This document shows, in pieces, positions 8,915 to 17,568 of a DNA stretch of 64,000 nt. The DNA comes from Paraburkholderia bannensis (lineage in GTDB: Bacteria; Pseudomonadota; Gammaproteobacteria; Burkholderiales; Burkholderiaceae): contig NZ_JACHBW010000014.1 of the NCBI RefSeq assembly GCF_014200455.1, positions 124,001 to 188,000 of the forward strand. Direction: 5' to 3'. The position numbers and the translations under genes were made by a program. Within the stretch, counting starts at the first letter, position 1. Every line of letters starts with the position of its first letter. The notes under the pieces are model-generated. The model saw only the letters and a list, made by a program, of their open reading frames with translations, was not told the DNA's origin and did not search any database.

Positions 8915-10708
8915 TCAAAGCCGCCGCGCGAGCATCCGGCTGAGTGTCGCGAACGCAACAGCCGGTAATTCGTGGAGCTTGCGCACGACCACCGCATGCG
9001 GATAAAACGCCTCGACGGAATCGTCCTGAATGCCGATTCCGACGAGCTCGATGCCCTGTGCGCTCACCTCGTCCACGCGCGCCTGCAGGTCGTGGCGCAG
9101 GATGGCGGGATCGCCGTCGCTGGTGGACGGGCAGCCGTCCGAGAGCACGAATAGCAGACGCCGCCGCGCCTTGCGCGCCGACAGCCGCGCGGCGGCCCAT
9201 GTGAGCGCTTCGCCGTCGGGGTTCTCATGACCGCATTCGATCACTGCCAGGCCGCTTGCATCGCGTGCGTCAAAACGCTTGAAAACGCGCAGATCGAGCC
9301 TTTCGACAAAGCGGTTATAGCCGCCCAGATCGATGCCTGCCGCGCGCGCGCGCTCGTAATATTCGCGCATCGGCGGCGATTCCACCGAGCTATAACCGAG
9401 CACTTCGGCCTCGAAACCAAGCTGCATCAGCGCATCGGTCAGCGCGGCCGCGCACAGGCGCGCGAGTTCGATTTTGCGGCCCGCCATCGAGCCGCTCAGA
9501 TCGAGCAATAGCGTGACAGCAGCATCGCGCCCGCTGGCGTGCGTGCTCACGCGAAACGGCGTGCGATAGCCACGCGAAACCGCCAGCCGCGCCAGCGCGC
9601 TGCGGTCGATTTCGCCGCGCTCCTGCTCGCGCTTCCAGTGCGCGAGTTCGTCCGCCTTGAGCACGCGTTCGAGATGTGTCTTGAGCGTGCCAGTCTCCGC
9701 GCGCGCGAGCGCGCGCAGCTTGCGCCAGGCCGTGGCGTCGCCGCTGCCGGTGAGATCCGTGACGATATCGAAGGCGGTGGTGAGGGGAATCGAGCACTGA
9801 GGCCTTGCAGAAGCGCTTTCGGGGCGCATCGCGCGCGGCGCAGCCGCATCGGCCTCGGAAAGCACCGCGCCGGGTGCGGAAGTCTGTGCATCGGCGGCCG
9901 CGTCAAACGTCTGCGCACCGGGTTCGCGGGTGGCTTGGGCAGCGGGCGCTCCGTCCAGCGTCAGCGCGAATTCCGTGTCATCTTGTGCGCCGAATTCGTC
10001 AAATTCGCGGGCGAACGCTTCGTCGTCGAGCGCTTCGATTGGGCGCGCCGTTTGCATCATGTTGTTCGCACCGCCCGAGGCCAGCGAGCGCACGCCGGCG
10101 ACGATGGCCCGCGCGGCCAGAATGCTCGCGCCAGTCGAATCGCTCTCACGCGCCGCCGCAAGCGGACCTTGATCGACGTCGAGCACCCGCAGCGCGGCCG
10201 CCAGCGAGCTCGCACCGCGCTCGTTGACGTCGGGCGGTTCGCCCCATAGCGTACGCTCGAAGGCCCACACCAGACGCTCGGGCCAGGTGAGCGTCTGCCA
10301 TCGGCGCGCCGCGTCATGCGCGAGTTGCGCCCGCCAGCAAGTCATATAACGCTTCGCGCCCGGCAAATCCGCCACGAGACGCCTCCAGACCCGCCGGTCT
10401 TCTATCACCTGCGCGATGCGCCCCGTCACGCCCGCCTGTGCCGTATCCAGCCGATGCGTTGCGCTGTTCCGCCAGCGCGCGGCGAGAAGATCCAGGTAGC
10501 CGGTAAGCAAGGCCTCCTCGCCCTCGACATCCTCAATTGATTCGCCATCCTTTGTTATTTTCAGAACGCGCGACGGCAGCACAAAGCGCTCATGCTCCAC
10601 ACGCGGACCGCCCGCGCCAATCGAAACGCTCAGGCGCGGCTCGCCGGTCAGCACGCGCGCGAGCTTGCTCAAACGCACTTCAAGATCGTCGATCCGGGTG
10701 CTGTCCAT
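8915..10708 (-). CDS. CobT-like VWA-domain protein
   Basis: This 597-residue protein has a C-terminal von Willebrand A domain (about 390-590). The metal-ion-dependent adhesion motif DLSGSMAG is near residue 400, with AGRKIELARL behind it and LSDGCPSTSDGD as the later acidic loop. The N-terminal 200 residues are unrecognised, and residues about 210-310 are low-complexity Ala/Asp/Glu-rich, as in CobT of cobaltochelatase. It is preceded on the same strand, 12 bases away, by a CobS-like AAA+ ATPase. That is the arrangement of CobS-CobT and MoxR-VWA pairs, which remodel or metallate partner proteins. No CobN or other cobalamin gene is nearby, so a dedicated role outside B12 synthesis is plausible. 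The target is unknown. Confidence 0.8.
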   Translation of the reverse strand: MDSTRIDDLEVRLSKLARVLTGEPRLSVSIGAGGPRVEHERFVLPSRVLKITKDGESIEDVEGEEALLTGYLDLLAARWRNSATHRLDTAQAGVTGRIAQVIEDRRVWRRLVADLPGAKRYMTCWRAQLAHDAARRWQTLTWPERLVWAFERTLWGEPPDVNERGASSLAAALRVLDVDQGPLAAARESDSTGASILAARAIVAGVRSLASGGANNMMQTARPIEALDDEAFAREFDEFGAQDDTEFALTLDGAPAAQATREPGAQTFDAAADAQTSAPGAVLSEADAAAPRAMRPESASARPQCSIPLTTAFDIVTDLTGSGDATAWRKLRALARAETGTLKTHLERVLKADELAHWKREQERGEIDRSALARLAVSRGYRTPFRVSTHASGRDAAVTLLLDLSGSMAGRKIELARLCAAALTDALMQLGFEAEVLGYSSVESPPMREYYERARAAGIDLGGYNRFVERLDLRVFKRFDARDASGLAVIECGHENPDGEALTWAAARLSARKARRRLLFVLSDGCPSTSDGDPAILRHDLQARVDEVSAQGIELVGIGIQDDSVEAFYPHAVVVRKLHELPAVAFATLSRMLARRL

Positions 10709-10720
10709 AAGCTCGTTACA

Positions 10721-11962
10721 TCACGTAGCCGCGCCGGAACCGGCATCGAAAATCACGTGATGGCGAATGATGCTGCGTATCAGCGCGGCATCCTCCGCAC
10801 TCACCTTCGCGTAGATTGCAGGCCCTGCGGCGCGCTCGACGTCGCCCGTGCGCAGCATCAGTTCCGCCCAGTCGATCAAACGGCGCGTGGAAAACGCGCT
10901 CGCGAGATCTTCGCGCGCGAATGCGGCGCGACAATCGGCAGCAACGGCGGCAAGCGTGCGCGCAATCGCAGGCGTGAGCAACGGCAAGGTGCGCCGCAAT
11001 ACTTCGGCTTCCTCTTCTTTCGAAAGATAATCGAACAGATACACGCGCCAGCGATCGAGAAAGGCTTCGTTGAGCAGATTTGCCCCCTGATACAGGTGCC
11101 GCCAGGCGCTCATCGCACCCGCCGCGTTAGCCGTGGCGAACAAACGAAACGACGCATGCGGCTCGACGATTTCATTGCCGCGCTCCTTGAGCAGCAGCCT
11201 GCCATTCGGCTCCAGCACGGCAGTCAGCACCGCCAGAATCGAAGGCTCGGCAAAATCGAGTTCGTCGATAATGAGCCAACAGCCCTCGCGCATCGCCACC
11301 GGCAGCACGCCGTCCACCCAGACGGTCTCGCCGCCCTTCACGGTCCAGAACCCCACAAAATCGCCGATGGTGGTCTGCCCGTTCATGTTCGCACGCAATA
11401 CTGCGTGTCCCGTGCGCGCGGCCACCTGCTCGATGAAACTGGTCTTGCCCGAGCCGGTGTGCCCGATCAGCAGCACGCGACGGTTCTCGACAATATCGAG
11501 CGCGATATCTTCGCTGCGCGCAGTGAAGAGGTAAGCGTCGTTGATGCGCGGCACAAGCGCCGATGGCGTGCCTTCATGAGCACGCGGCATGTCGACGTTG
11601 CCGATGCGCACGCCCTCGTGCCGGACCGCTTCGCGCGTCTTGCGCCCAAGCTCGACGGCACGCTGAAGCTCCACCGCAAAGCGGCTGCCCGCTTCCACCG
11701 CGAGCGCCTCGTCCTCGCGATCCGCATCGGAAACAAAGCCCTCGCGACGCCACTTGAGCAGCTTTGCTTCGAGATTGTCGAGATCGACCACGGTGTCGAT
11801 ATCCACTCCGTTGTCTCCCGCCTCGCCATGACCATGCTCGATGCGGAACATATGCGCGCGCTCGGAAAGCGATACGCGCCACCATTCGCGCGCCGCGCCC
11901 GCGCCGCGCGAATAAAGACCTTCAGGTCCGTCGTCTGGAACTGCGAGAGCCCGGGTATTCAT
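10721..11962 (-). CDS. CobS/MoxR-like AAA+ ATPase
   Basis: This 413-residue P-loop ATPase has Walker A GHTGSGKTSF near residue 170, Walker B CWLIIDELDF near residue 230, and LFATANAAG as sensor 1. The stretch ANMNGQTTIGDFVGFW between the Walker motifs and the arginine-bearing NEAFLDRWRVY resemble CobS, the ATPase subunit of aerobic cobaltochelatase. The first 130 residues are a variable N-terminal region. I chose the ATG at 11962; a TTG two codons earlier is also open. It pairs with the VWA gene 12 bases downstream. Such pairs form a hexameric ring that works on a third protein, and no candidate third partner other than the J-domain protein is visible. Confidence 0.82.
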   Translation of the reverse strand: MNTRALAVPDDGPEGLYSRGAGAAREWWRVSLSERAHMFRIEHGHGEAGDNGVDIDTVVDLDNLEAKLLKWRREGFVSDADREDEALAVEAGSRFAVELQRAVELGRKTREAVRHEGVRIGNVDMPRAHEGTPSALVPRINDAYLFTARSEDIALDIVENRRVLLIGHTGSGKTSFIEQVAARTGHAVLRANMNGQTTIGDFVGFWTVKGGETVWVDGVLPVAMREGCWLIIDELDFAEPSILAVLTAVLEPNGRLLLKERGNEIVEPHASFRLFATANAAGAMSAWRHLYQGANLLNEAFLDRWRVYLFDYLSKEEEAEVLRRTLPLLTPAIARTLAAVAADCRAAFAREDLASAFSTRRLIDWAELMLRTGDVERAAGPAIYAKVSAEDAALIRSIIRHHVIFDAGSGAAT

Positions 11963-12295
11963 CGGCAAATCATCTTTAGAGGCGGAAAGCGCGTGAAAGA
12001 AAAGAACTAGGGAAAACCCCGTTTTCAGCCATTCATATTACGCGCTCGCGATTATCGAGTGAGCCGCCGCGCCGGCCATCCCAACCCTCGCGAACGCCCG
12101 GATAGCGGGCAATTGCGCGCTGCGCCAGTCCATGTTGTGCCAGTGCGACACTGAATTAATTTTATTTCGGAAGTTTTAAGGGTTCGAAATATTATCGCCA
12201 CTTTCGTGCACGGGGCACCGTCCACGATACCGGTTCGAAGACTAATGCCAGCGCCGCACCCCTGCTCCGCTGGATCAATTAAAAACGGGGATGAC
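11963..12295. other. Divergent intergenic region between the AAA+ gene and a porin
   Basis: These 333 bases hold the divergent promoters of the AAA+ gene and the porin. The stretch around 12125-12195 is clearly AT-richer (TTAATTTTATTTCGG) than the surroundings, and GGGG lies just before the porin ATG. No gene was recognised. Confidence 0.5.
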
Positions 12296-13381
12296 ATGAA
12301 GAAGACCACCGCAGCAATCGGCGCAGCACTGCTCGCCCTTTCGGCACAGTCCGCATTTGCGCAAAGCTCGGTTACGCTGTACGGCCTCGTCGATACGGCG
12401 ATCCGCTATCAAACCAATGCGAACGCAGCCAACGACGGCCTCGTCGAAATGCGCGAAGGCGCCATCACCCCCAGCCGCTGGGGCCTGAAGGGCTCGGAAG
12501 ATCTGGGCGGTGGCCTCGCCGCAGTCTTCAAGCTGGAAAACCAGTTCAACCTCTGGAACGGCAAGCTCTCGAACACCACCAACACGCTGTTCCAGCGTAA
12601 CGCCTACGTGGGTCTTTCGAGCCAGCAATACGGCACGCTGACGTTCGGTCGCCAGCAAACGCCGTTCTTCGAGGAAATGGGCAACACGTTCGATCCGCTG
12701 ACCGTCGCCGACTACTGGCAGGACAGCTGGGCGTACAACCCGGTCGGCCCGTTCCTGTTCACGAACAGCTCGGCCAAGTACACGAACACGATCGGCGGCC
12801 TGCATGTCGAAGCGATGTATGGCTTCGGCGGCGTGGCGGGCAGCACCGGCGAAAACAGCATGTACGGCCTGACGGCTTCGTACACGTTCGGCCCGGTTGC
12901 AGCGCTGGTTGGCTGGCAGCAGAACGACGTCGCCGGCAAGAAGTTCAACCTCGCCAACGTCGGCCTCGTCTACTCGGTCACGCCGGCGGTTCGCCTGCTG
13001 GCAGGCTGGCTGCACTCGCAGGACAACTCGGGCACGGTCGACCAGGCCGAACTGCAAACCGGTTCGCTGCCGACGAGCGCTGTGAGCCCGAACCGTATCG
13101 ACGACAACTTCTACGTGGGCACCACGTGGCAGGCCACCGCGCCGCTGGCGATCACGCTGGCCGGCTACTACGGCCACGCACGCAACGCGTCGTTGGGCAA
13201 TGGTTCGCTGGGCAACGGTATCAACTACTCGGCAACGCTGCTTGCCGAATACTCGCTCTCCAAGCGCACCGAAGTCTACGGCACGGTCGACTTCACGCGC
13301 GGCACCGGCGCTTATACCATCGACTATCCGGGCCGCAACAACCAGACCGGCGTCGCTATCGGTCTGCGCAACCTGTTCTGA
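12296..13381 (+). CDS. OmpC-like Gram-negative porin
   Basis: This 361-residue outer-membrane porin is from the same family as the one at 4492. The signal peptide is about 22 residues, cleaved after SAFA before QSSVTLYGLVDTA. Barrel motifs such as SRWGLKGSEDLGGGLAAVFKLE, split over two strands, and GTLTFGRQQTPF are present. The mature chain ends in GLRNLF with the terminal Phe. Codon use is strongly biased to preferred C/G-ending codons, as in highly expressed genes. The ATG at 12296 has GGGG seven bases upstream, and an earlier in-frame opening at 12206 would spoil the signal peptide. A strong hairpin with a T-run follows, so this is probably a single-gene unit. The solute is not predictable. 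Confidence 0.95.
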   Translation: MKKTTAAIGAALLALSAQSAFAQSSVTLYGLVDTAIRYQTNANAANDGLVEMREGAITPSRWGLKGSEDLGGGLAAVFKLENQFNLWNGKLSNTTNTLFQRNAYVGLSSQQYGTLTFGRQQTPFFEEMGNTFDPLTVADYWQDSWAYNPVGPFLFTNSSAKYTNTIGGLHVEAMYGFGGVAGSTGENSMYGLTASYTFGPVAALVGWQQNDVAGKKFNLANVGLVYSVTPAVRLLAGWLHSQDNSGTVDQAELQTGSLPTSAVSPNRIDDNFYVGTTWQATAPLAITLAGYYGHARNASLGNGSLGNGINYSATLLAEYSLSKRTEVYGTVDFTRGTGAYTIDYPGRNNQTGVAIGLRNLF

Positions 13382-13757
13382 TGTCGCTGCCGGCCTGGCA
13401 GGATCGGCCGGCACAGCACACGATCCACGGATCGTCGAAAACCGCATGCGTAGCCCGCGTGCGGTTTTTTTTCGTCCGCGTTTCGTCCGCGTTATCAAGG
13501 GGCTGGGCGCGGCTTGTGTGTCGGGCAGGCGAAAAACCCTTGCGGGCGCACCTAAAAGACGCGAAATCAGCGGAGAACGGGCCAAAAAGCGCCCACTGGC
13601 CCCAAATTTGGCGGACCAGGACGCCACAGCGGCACGTATGGGATAATTACAGAGTTTGCCCGAAGCGCCGCTCAAAAGGCCTGGCTGCGCGGGCGTTCGA
13701 GGGGCCTTTATTCCCGTGGCCCGCTAATTTTCCAGCGATTTTTCACTAGCTCCCACG
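13382..13757. other. Intergenic region, porin terminator and ilvD leader
   Basis: Besides the porin terminator, this 376-bp gap holds the untranslated leader of ilvD. I looked for a leader peptide with runs of branched-chain codons, as in classic ilv attenuators, and did not see a convincing one. The sequence just before the ilvD ATG (TAGCTCCCACG) lacks a clear Shine-Dalgarno motif. Confidence 0.4.
13438..13473 (+). terminator. Rho-independent terminator after the porin
   Basis: AAACCGCATGCG and CGCGTGCGGTTT form an 11-12 bp stem with one G-T type mismatch and a short loop (TAGCC). A run of eight T follows directly. It sits 57 bases after the porin stop. Confidence 0.85.
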
Positions 13758-15617
13758 ATGCCCGCATACCGCTCCAAAACCTCCACCGCCGGCCGCAACA
13801 TGGCAGGTGCGCGCTCCCTCTGGCGCGCCACCGGCATGAAAGACGAAGACTTCTCGAAGCCGATCATCGCCGTCGTCAACTCGTTCACCCAGTTCGTGCC
13901 CGGCCACGTGCACCTGAAAGACCTGGGCCAGCTCGTCGCGCGCGAGATCGAAGCCGCGGGCGGCGTCGCCAAGGAATTCAACACCATCGCTGTCGATGAC
14001 GGCATCGCGATGGGCCACGACGGCATGCTCTACTCGCTGCCTAGCCGCGACATCATCGCCGATTCGGTCGAATACATGGTCAACGCGCACTGCGCCGACG
14101 CCATGGTCTGCATCTCGAACTGCGACAAGATCACCCCGGGCATGCTGATGGCCGCGATGCGCCTGAACATCCCCGTGATCTTCGTGTCGGGCGGCCCGAT
14201 GGAAGCGGGCAAGACGCGCCTGGCGAACCCGGTCACCAAGGCGATCGAAGTCAAGAAGCTCGATCTGATCGATGCGATGGTGATTGCCGCCGACAGCAAG
14301 TACTCGGACGCGGAAGTGGCCGAAGTCGAACGCTCGGCCTGCCCGACCTGCGGCTCGTGCTCGGGCATGTTCACGGCCAACTCGATGAACTGCCTGACCG
14401 AAGCGCTGGGCCTCTCGCTGCCGGGCAACGGCACCGTGGTCGCCACGCACGCGGACCGTGAACAGCTCTTCAAACGCGCCGGCCGCCGCATCGTCGAACT
14501 CGCGCGCGAGTACTACGAGAACGAAAACGAGCGCGTGCTGCCGCGCTCGGTGGGCTTCAAGGCGTTCGAGAACGCCATGACGCTCGACATCGCCATGGGC
14601 GGCTCGACCAACACGATTCTTCACTTGCTGGCGATTGCGCAGGAAGCCGAAATCGAATTCACCATGCGCGACATCGACCGCCTCTCGCGCGTCGTGCCGC
14701 AGCTGTGCAAGGTCGCGCCCAACACCAACAAGTACCACATCGAAGACGTGCACCGCGCCGGCGGCATCATGGCGATCCTGGGCGAGCTGGCGCGCGCCGG
14801 CAAGCTGCACACCGACGCGCCCACCGTGCACGCGCCGACGCTCAAGGACGCGCTGGAGCAGTGGGACATCACGCTCACGCAGGACGAAGCGGTCAAGACC
14901 TTCTACATGGCAGGGCCGGCAGGCATTCCCACGCAAACGGCGTTCAGCCAGAACACGCGCTGGCCGAGCCTCGATACCGACCGCGCCGAAGGCTGCATCC
15001 GCTCGTACGAGCATGCGTTCTCCAAGGAAGGCGGCCTGGCGGTGCTGACCGGCAACATCGCGCTGGACGGCTGCGTGGTGAAGACAGCGGGCGTCGATGA
15101 GAGCATCCATGTGTTCGAAGGCACGGCGCACGTGACCGAATCGCAGGACGAAGCCGTCGCGAACATTCTCGCCGACAAGGTCAAGGCCGGCGACGTGGTG
15201 ATCGTGCGTTACGAAGGCCCCAAGGGCGGCCCGGGCATGCAGGAAATGCTCTACCCCACGAGCTATATCAAGTCGAAGGGGCTGGGCAAGGAATGCGCGC
15301 TGCTGACCGATGGTCGCTTCTCGGGCGGCACCTCGGGTCTGTCGATTGGCCACTGCTCGCCGGAAGCGGCGGCGGGCGGCGCAATCGGTCTGGTGCGCAA
15401 CGGCGACAAGATCCGCATCGACATTCCGAACCGCTCGATCAACGTGCTGGTGTCGGACGAAGAACTGGCGCGTCGCCGCGAAGAGCAGAACGCGAGGGGC
15501 TGGAAGCCGGTGCAGCCGCGTCCGCGCAAGGTTTCGGCAGCGCTCAAGGCATATGCGAAGCTGGTGATGTCGGCCGATAAGGGCGCTGTGCGCGATCTTT
15601 CGCTGCTCGACGATTGA
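13758..15617 (+). CDS. ilvD: Dihydroxy-acid dehydratase
   Basis: This 619-residue Fe-S dehydratase catalyses the third step of valine, isoleucine and pantothenate precursor synthesis, turning 2,3-dihydroxy-3-methyl acids into 2-oxo acids. Family signatures are complete: CDKITPGMLMAAMR with the cluster cysteine, SACPTCGSCSGMFTANSMNC, the metal-binding DDGIAMGHDGM, and near the C-terminus CALLTDGRFSGGTSGLSIGH and SPEAAAGG. Its length equals the E. coli-type long form, which carries a [4Fe-4S] cluster. The start ATG is followed at once by the conserved PAYRSKTSTAGRNMAGAR. It stands alone between two terminators, away from other ilv genes, as is common in Burkholderia relatives. The weak ribosome site may mean that translation is controlled or that initiation relies on the leader. 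Confidence 0.96.
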   Translation: MPAYRSKTSTAGRNMAGARSLWRATGMKDEDFSKPIIAVVNSFTQFVPGHVHLKDLGQLVAREIEAAGGVAKEFNTIAVDDGIAMGHDGMLYSLPSRDIIADSVEYMVNAHCADAMVCISNCDKITPGMLMAAMRLNIPVIFVSGGPMEAGKTRLANPVTKAIEVKKLDLIDAMVIAADSKYSDAEVAEVERSACPTCGSCSGMFTANSMNCLTEALGLSLPGNGTVVATHADREQLFKRAGRRIVELAREYYENENERVLPRSVGFKAFENAMTLDIAMGGSTNTILHLLAIAQEAEIEFTMRDIDRLSRVVPQLCKVAPNTNKYHIEDVHRAGGIMAILGELARAGKLHTDAPTVHAPTLKDALEQWDITLTQDEAVKTFYMAGPAGIPTQTAFSQNTRWPSLDTDRAEGCIRSYEHAFSKEGGLAVLTGNIALDGCVVKTAGVDESIHVFEGTAHVTESQDEAVANILADKVKAGDVVIVRYEGPKGGPGMQEMLYPTSYIKSKGLGKECALLTDGRFSGGTSGLSIGHCSPEAAAGGAIGLVRNGDKIRIDIPNRSINVLVSDEELARRREEQNARGWKPVQPRPRKVSAALKAYAKLVMSADKGAVRDLSLLDD

Positions 15618-15668
15618 TGGTGTTGGGATTGCGCGGGGCTTTCTTCGGCTCGCGTGATTGTTGGTTGG

Positions 15669-15698
15669 GAAAAGCCGCTCATGGAGCGGCTTTTTTTA
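15669..15698 (+). terminator. Rho-independent terminator after ilvD
   Basis: AAAGCCGCTC and GAGCGGCTTT flank a three-base loop (ATG) and are followed by a T-run. It begins 52 bases after the ilvD stop, a textbook intrinsic terminator. Confidence 0.9.
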
Positions 15699-15739
15699 AA
15701 TCAGCTGCGCCAATCGCATAGTCATCGGCGCTGCACTAC

Positions 15740-15932
15740 ATCTCTGATCGCACTGGATGCGCTCAAGGATTCGGTTGCGCACGCAACATTATCAGCGTCG
15801 GTCCAGGCAATCGAAGTGACCGCGATCGATCCGTCGAGCGTCGTGCCCGCCGATGCGGAAGTCCGCGTTCTGCCAATCGTGATGCCGGGAGCGCTGGCCG
15901 TGGTGGTCAGCGTGCTCGTGGCGGCGTATTAA
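15740..15932 (+). pseudogene. Short coding-like stretch, start not identified
   Basis: A frame ending in TAA at 15930-15932 reads as a peptide with coding-like composition. It has ALDALKDSVAHATLSASV, a segment AIDPSSVVPADAEVRVLP, and a hydrophobic tail IVMPGALAVVVSVLVAAY that could be one membrane helix. The frame stays open leftward only through the ilvD terminator, where the available starts (GTG 15654, ATG 15681) would place the hairpin in the coding region. It may be the 3-prime remnant of a lost gene or a small membrane peptide with a non-ATG start. I do not recognise it. Confidence 0.3.
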
Positions 15933-15968
15933 ATCGAGTGGCTGGCTGCCTTCCGCTTTTAGTCGCGC

Positions 15969-16082
15969 TTATACGAGGCTTGAAATGAGATGGCAACCGC
16001 ACGTTGCACGATGCCCATGTCGTGCGATCGGAAGCCCCTCGTCTTTCATCGATTCATCGCCGATTCGAATTAAATTCATCAT
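15969..16082 (-). pseudogene. Internally deleted mini-PAAR remnant
   Basis: The frame encodes 37 residues. The first nine (MMNLIRIGD) and last 28 (ESMKDEGLPIARHGHRATCGCHLISSLV, read in two parts) align with the two ends of the 83-residue PAAR protein at 19831-20082. Exactly 46 residues are missing from the middle, and the frame is kept. PAAR proteins form the sharp tip of the type VI spike. Losing the middle removes most of the beta-cone fold, so the product is unlikely to work as a tip. Both edges of the deletion fall at a Gly-Asp pair, suggesting loss by recombination between short repeats. It ends the decayed cassette that contains the broken TPR gene just upstream. Confidence 0.75.
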
Positions 16083-16114
16083 CCACTTCCGACTCAAAGA
16101 ATTAATAACAATTG

Positions 16115-17149
16115 CTACGAAAAACATTTTTCTCTCAAACACGATATGAAGTGTGTCTGGAAGTCTCCCGAATGATCTGCGACGAAACTTCTCAAAGCCA
16201 TCAGTCCGAAATCGCTGAAATAGCTAGTGTCTAAAGTTGCGATCTCATCGACGTAAGTGCGGGATCCGTCTTGAAGCAGCAGCGAGTACGCTAATGCATT
16301 CTCAGCCGCTACTTGTGTTCAATTCGCCAATCTATCCTTTACTCTTTGCGGAATTTTTTCTGCATTGCTGGACCGAATCATAAGTTCCCTGTAGTGACCA
16401 TACGCCTTCAGCGCCTTATCATTGACTCCGAGATCCCAATATGAGTCGGCAATATTCAACCACGCCACGGCACGATTCGGCGAAGCCGCGATGACAGTTG
16501 ATAAAACTGAAATCGCAGCCTCATTTTTTTTGTCAATTGAAGTGCGTACGCGTAGTCATTCAGAGCAGGGACCACCCCCCTTCATTGCTGGATCAGATAG
16601 CCACGCCGTTTGATAGGCGTTTGCGTAAGGCGCCAAAGTGCTCACGGCGTTCTGCGGTTGATCCGTTTTCAAGAAATTGACCGATTCCTGATGCGCCGCG
16701 TCAAGATAATACTCAAACTTCTGCCGGTAATCGGATCCGCTTGCAACTAGTTTATATGTGCCGGTTAAATCGATATCGTCGGCGCAAATGCCTTGCACAT
16801 CGGCTTCTGTCACATATAATTCTGAGTCAGTCATCTGCAGAGAAACTCGATGCCCGCTTACCGCCGTTGGTTTGAGATCAGCGATGGAATTATGGACAGG
16901 CGCAATATCCGTCTTGATTTTCCCGCTGTCGCGGTCGAACTCTCTAGTCCTGATAAAGCAATCCGCTGATGTGGATGCTCCATTCTGCTGTGCACCGCAC
17001 GACAGATATAAAATATATCTATTGCCGTATTCAACTAAAGAAGCGTCGGATCCTTGCGTTGAGAATAATTTAACCAAAGCCTCCGCATGAGCAGAAATTG
17101 GCGGAATAAAAGATACGGCTACGATCAGTGTATTAATGTCTTTTTCATC
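16115..17149 (-). pseudogene. Broken gene for a secreted TPR-containing protein
   Basis: Three lesions split one reading frame of about 344 codons. The ATG at 17149 has AGGA eight bases upstream and begins a signal peptide MKKTLIH, but a one-base loss near 17128 shifts the frame. The continuation IVAVSFIPPISAHA and the mature part (YGNRYILYLSCGAQQNG, SGHRVSLQMTDSELYV) lie in the next frame. A six-G run at 16573-16578 shifts it again, into a part with helical TPR-like repeats (ALNDYAYALQLTKKNEAA, AVAWLNIADSYWDLGVNDK). A TGA near 16318 then interrupts it before an in-frame tail that reads to TAG at 16115. Position next to a PAAR remnant suggests a former periplasmic immunity or accessory gene of a type VI cassette; that role is inferred. 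Homopolymer sequencing error could explain one lesion but hardly all three. Confidence 0.7.
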
Positions 17150-17204
17150 TTGCAATTCCTGTTGCGCCTTCACTCTTTCCGATCGATATCCAGGCAAATG
17201 AAGC

Positions 17205-17556
17205 CACCGTCCGCTTGCGGCCAGACGAATCTGTCAAAGCCGACTGAATCCTGACCCATCTTTCGGCGAAACGCCGAAGTAAATCTGACCCACCCAGTTC
17301 CGTGTCACGCGGCGGCGGCTTTCGCAATTGCCCGCGTGGTCTGTCCAGCTTTTCGTTTGTCCTTCAGTCTTTAGCTCTCGCCGGTAATCTGCACGATATG
17401 CGCGTGATGCAGCAGTCGGTCGAGCATCGGTGCCGTCAACGTCTGGTCATCGGCGAAGGCCGTGGCCCATTGCGTGAACGGCAGATTACTCGTCAGCACG
17501 ATGGCCCCACGCTCGTAGCGTTTGTCACCGACAACGATGTACTTTTTTCCCGGCAT
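17205..17556 (-). mobile_element. IS21-family remnant with 3-prime part of istB
   Basis: The frame from 17556 to 17306 encodes the C-terminal part of IstB, the AAA+ helper of IS21 elements: RYERGAIVLTSNLPFTQW, then FADDQTLTAPMLDRLLHHAH and IVQITGES. A TAA replaces the following tyrosine codon, after which RLKDKRKAGQTTRAIAKA continues in frame to TGA. The copy is therefore both N-terminally truncated (no Walker motifs, no istA) and carries a nonsense codon. Beyond the gene, repeated CTGACCCA blocks and a TTCGGCG hairpin (17258-17277) look like the multiple terminal repeats of an IS21 end. It cannot transpose. It marks a rearrangement point between the Tla3-like gene and the broken TPR gene. 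Confidence 0.8.
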
Positions 17557-17568
17557 GTCTGCTAGCCC

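Noticed and set aside
13746..15353. 535-codon minus-strand frame opposite ilvD
   Set aside because: Antisense to ilvD, with low-complexity Arg/His/Val/Asp composition.
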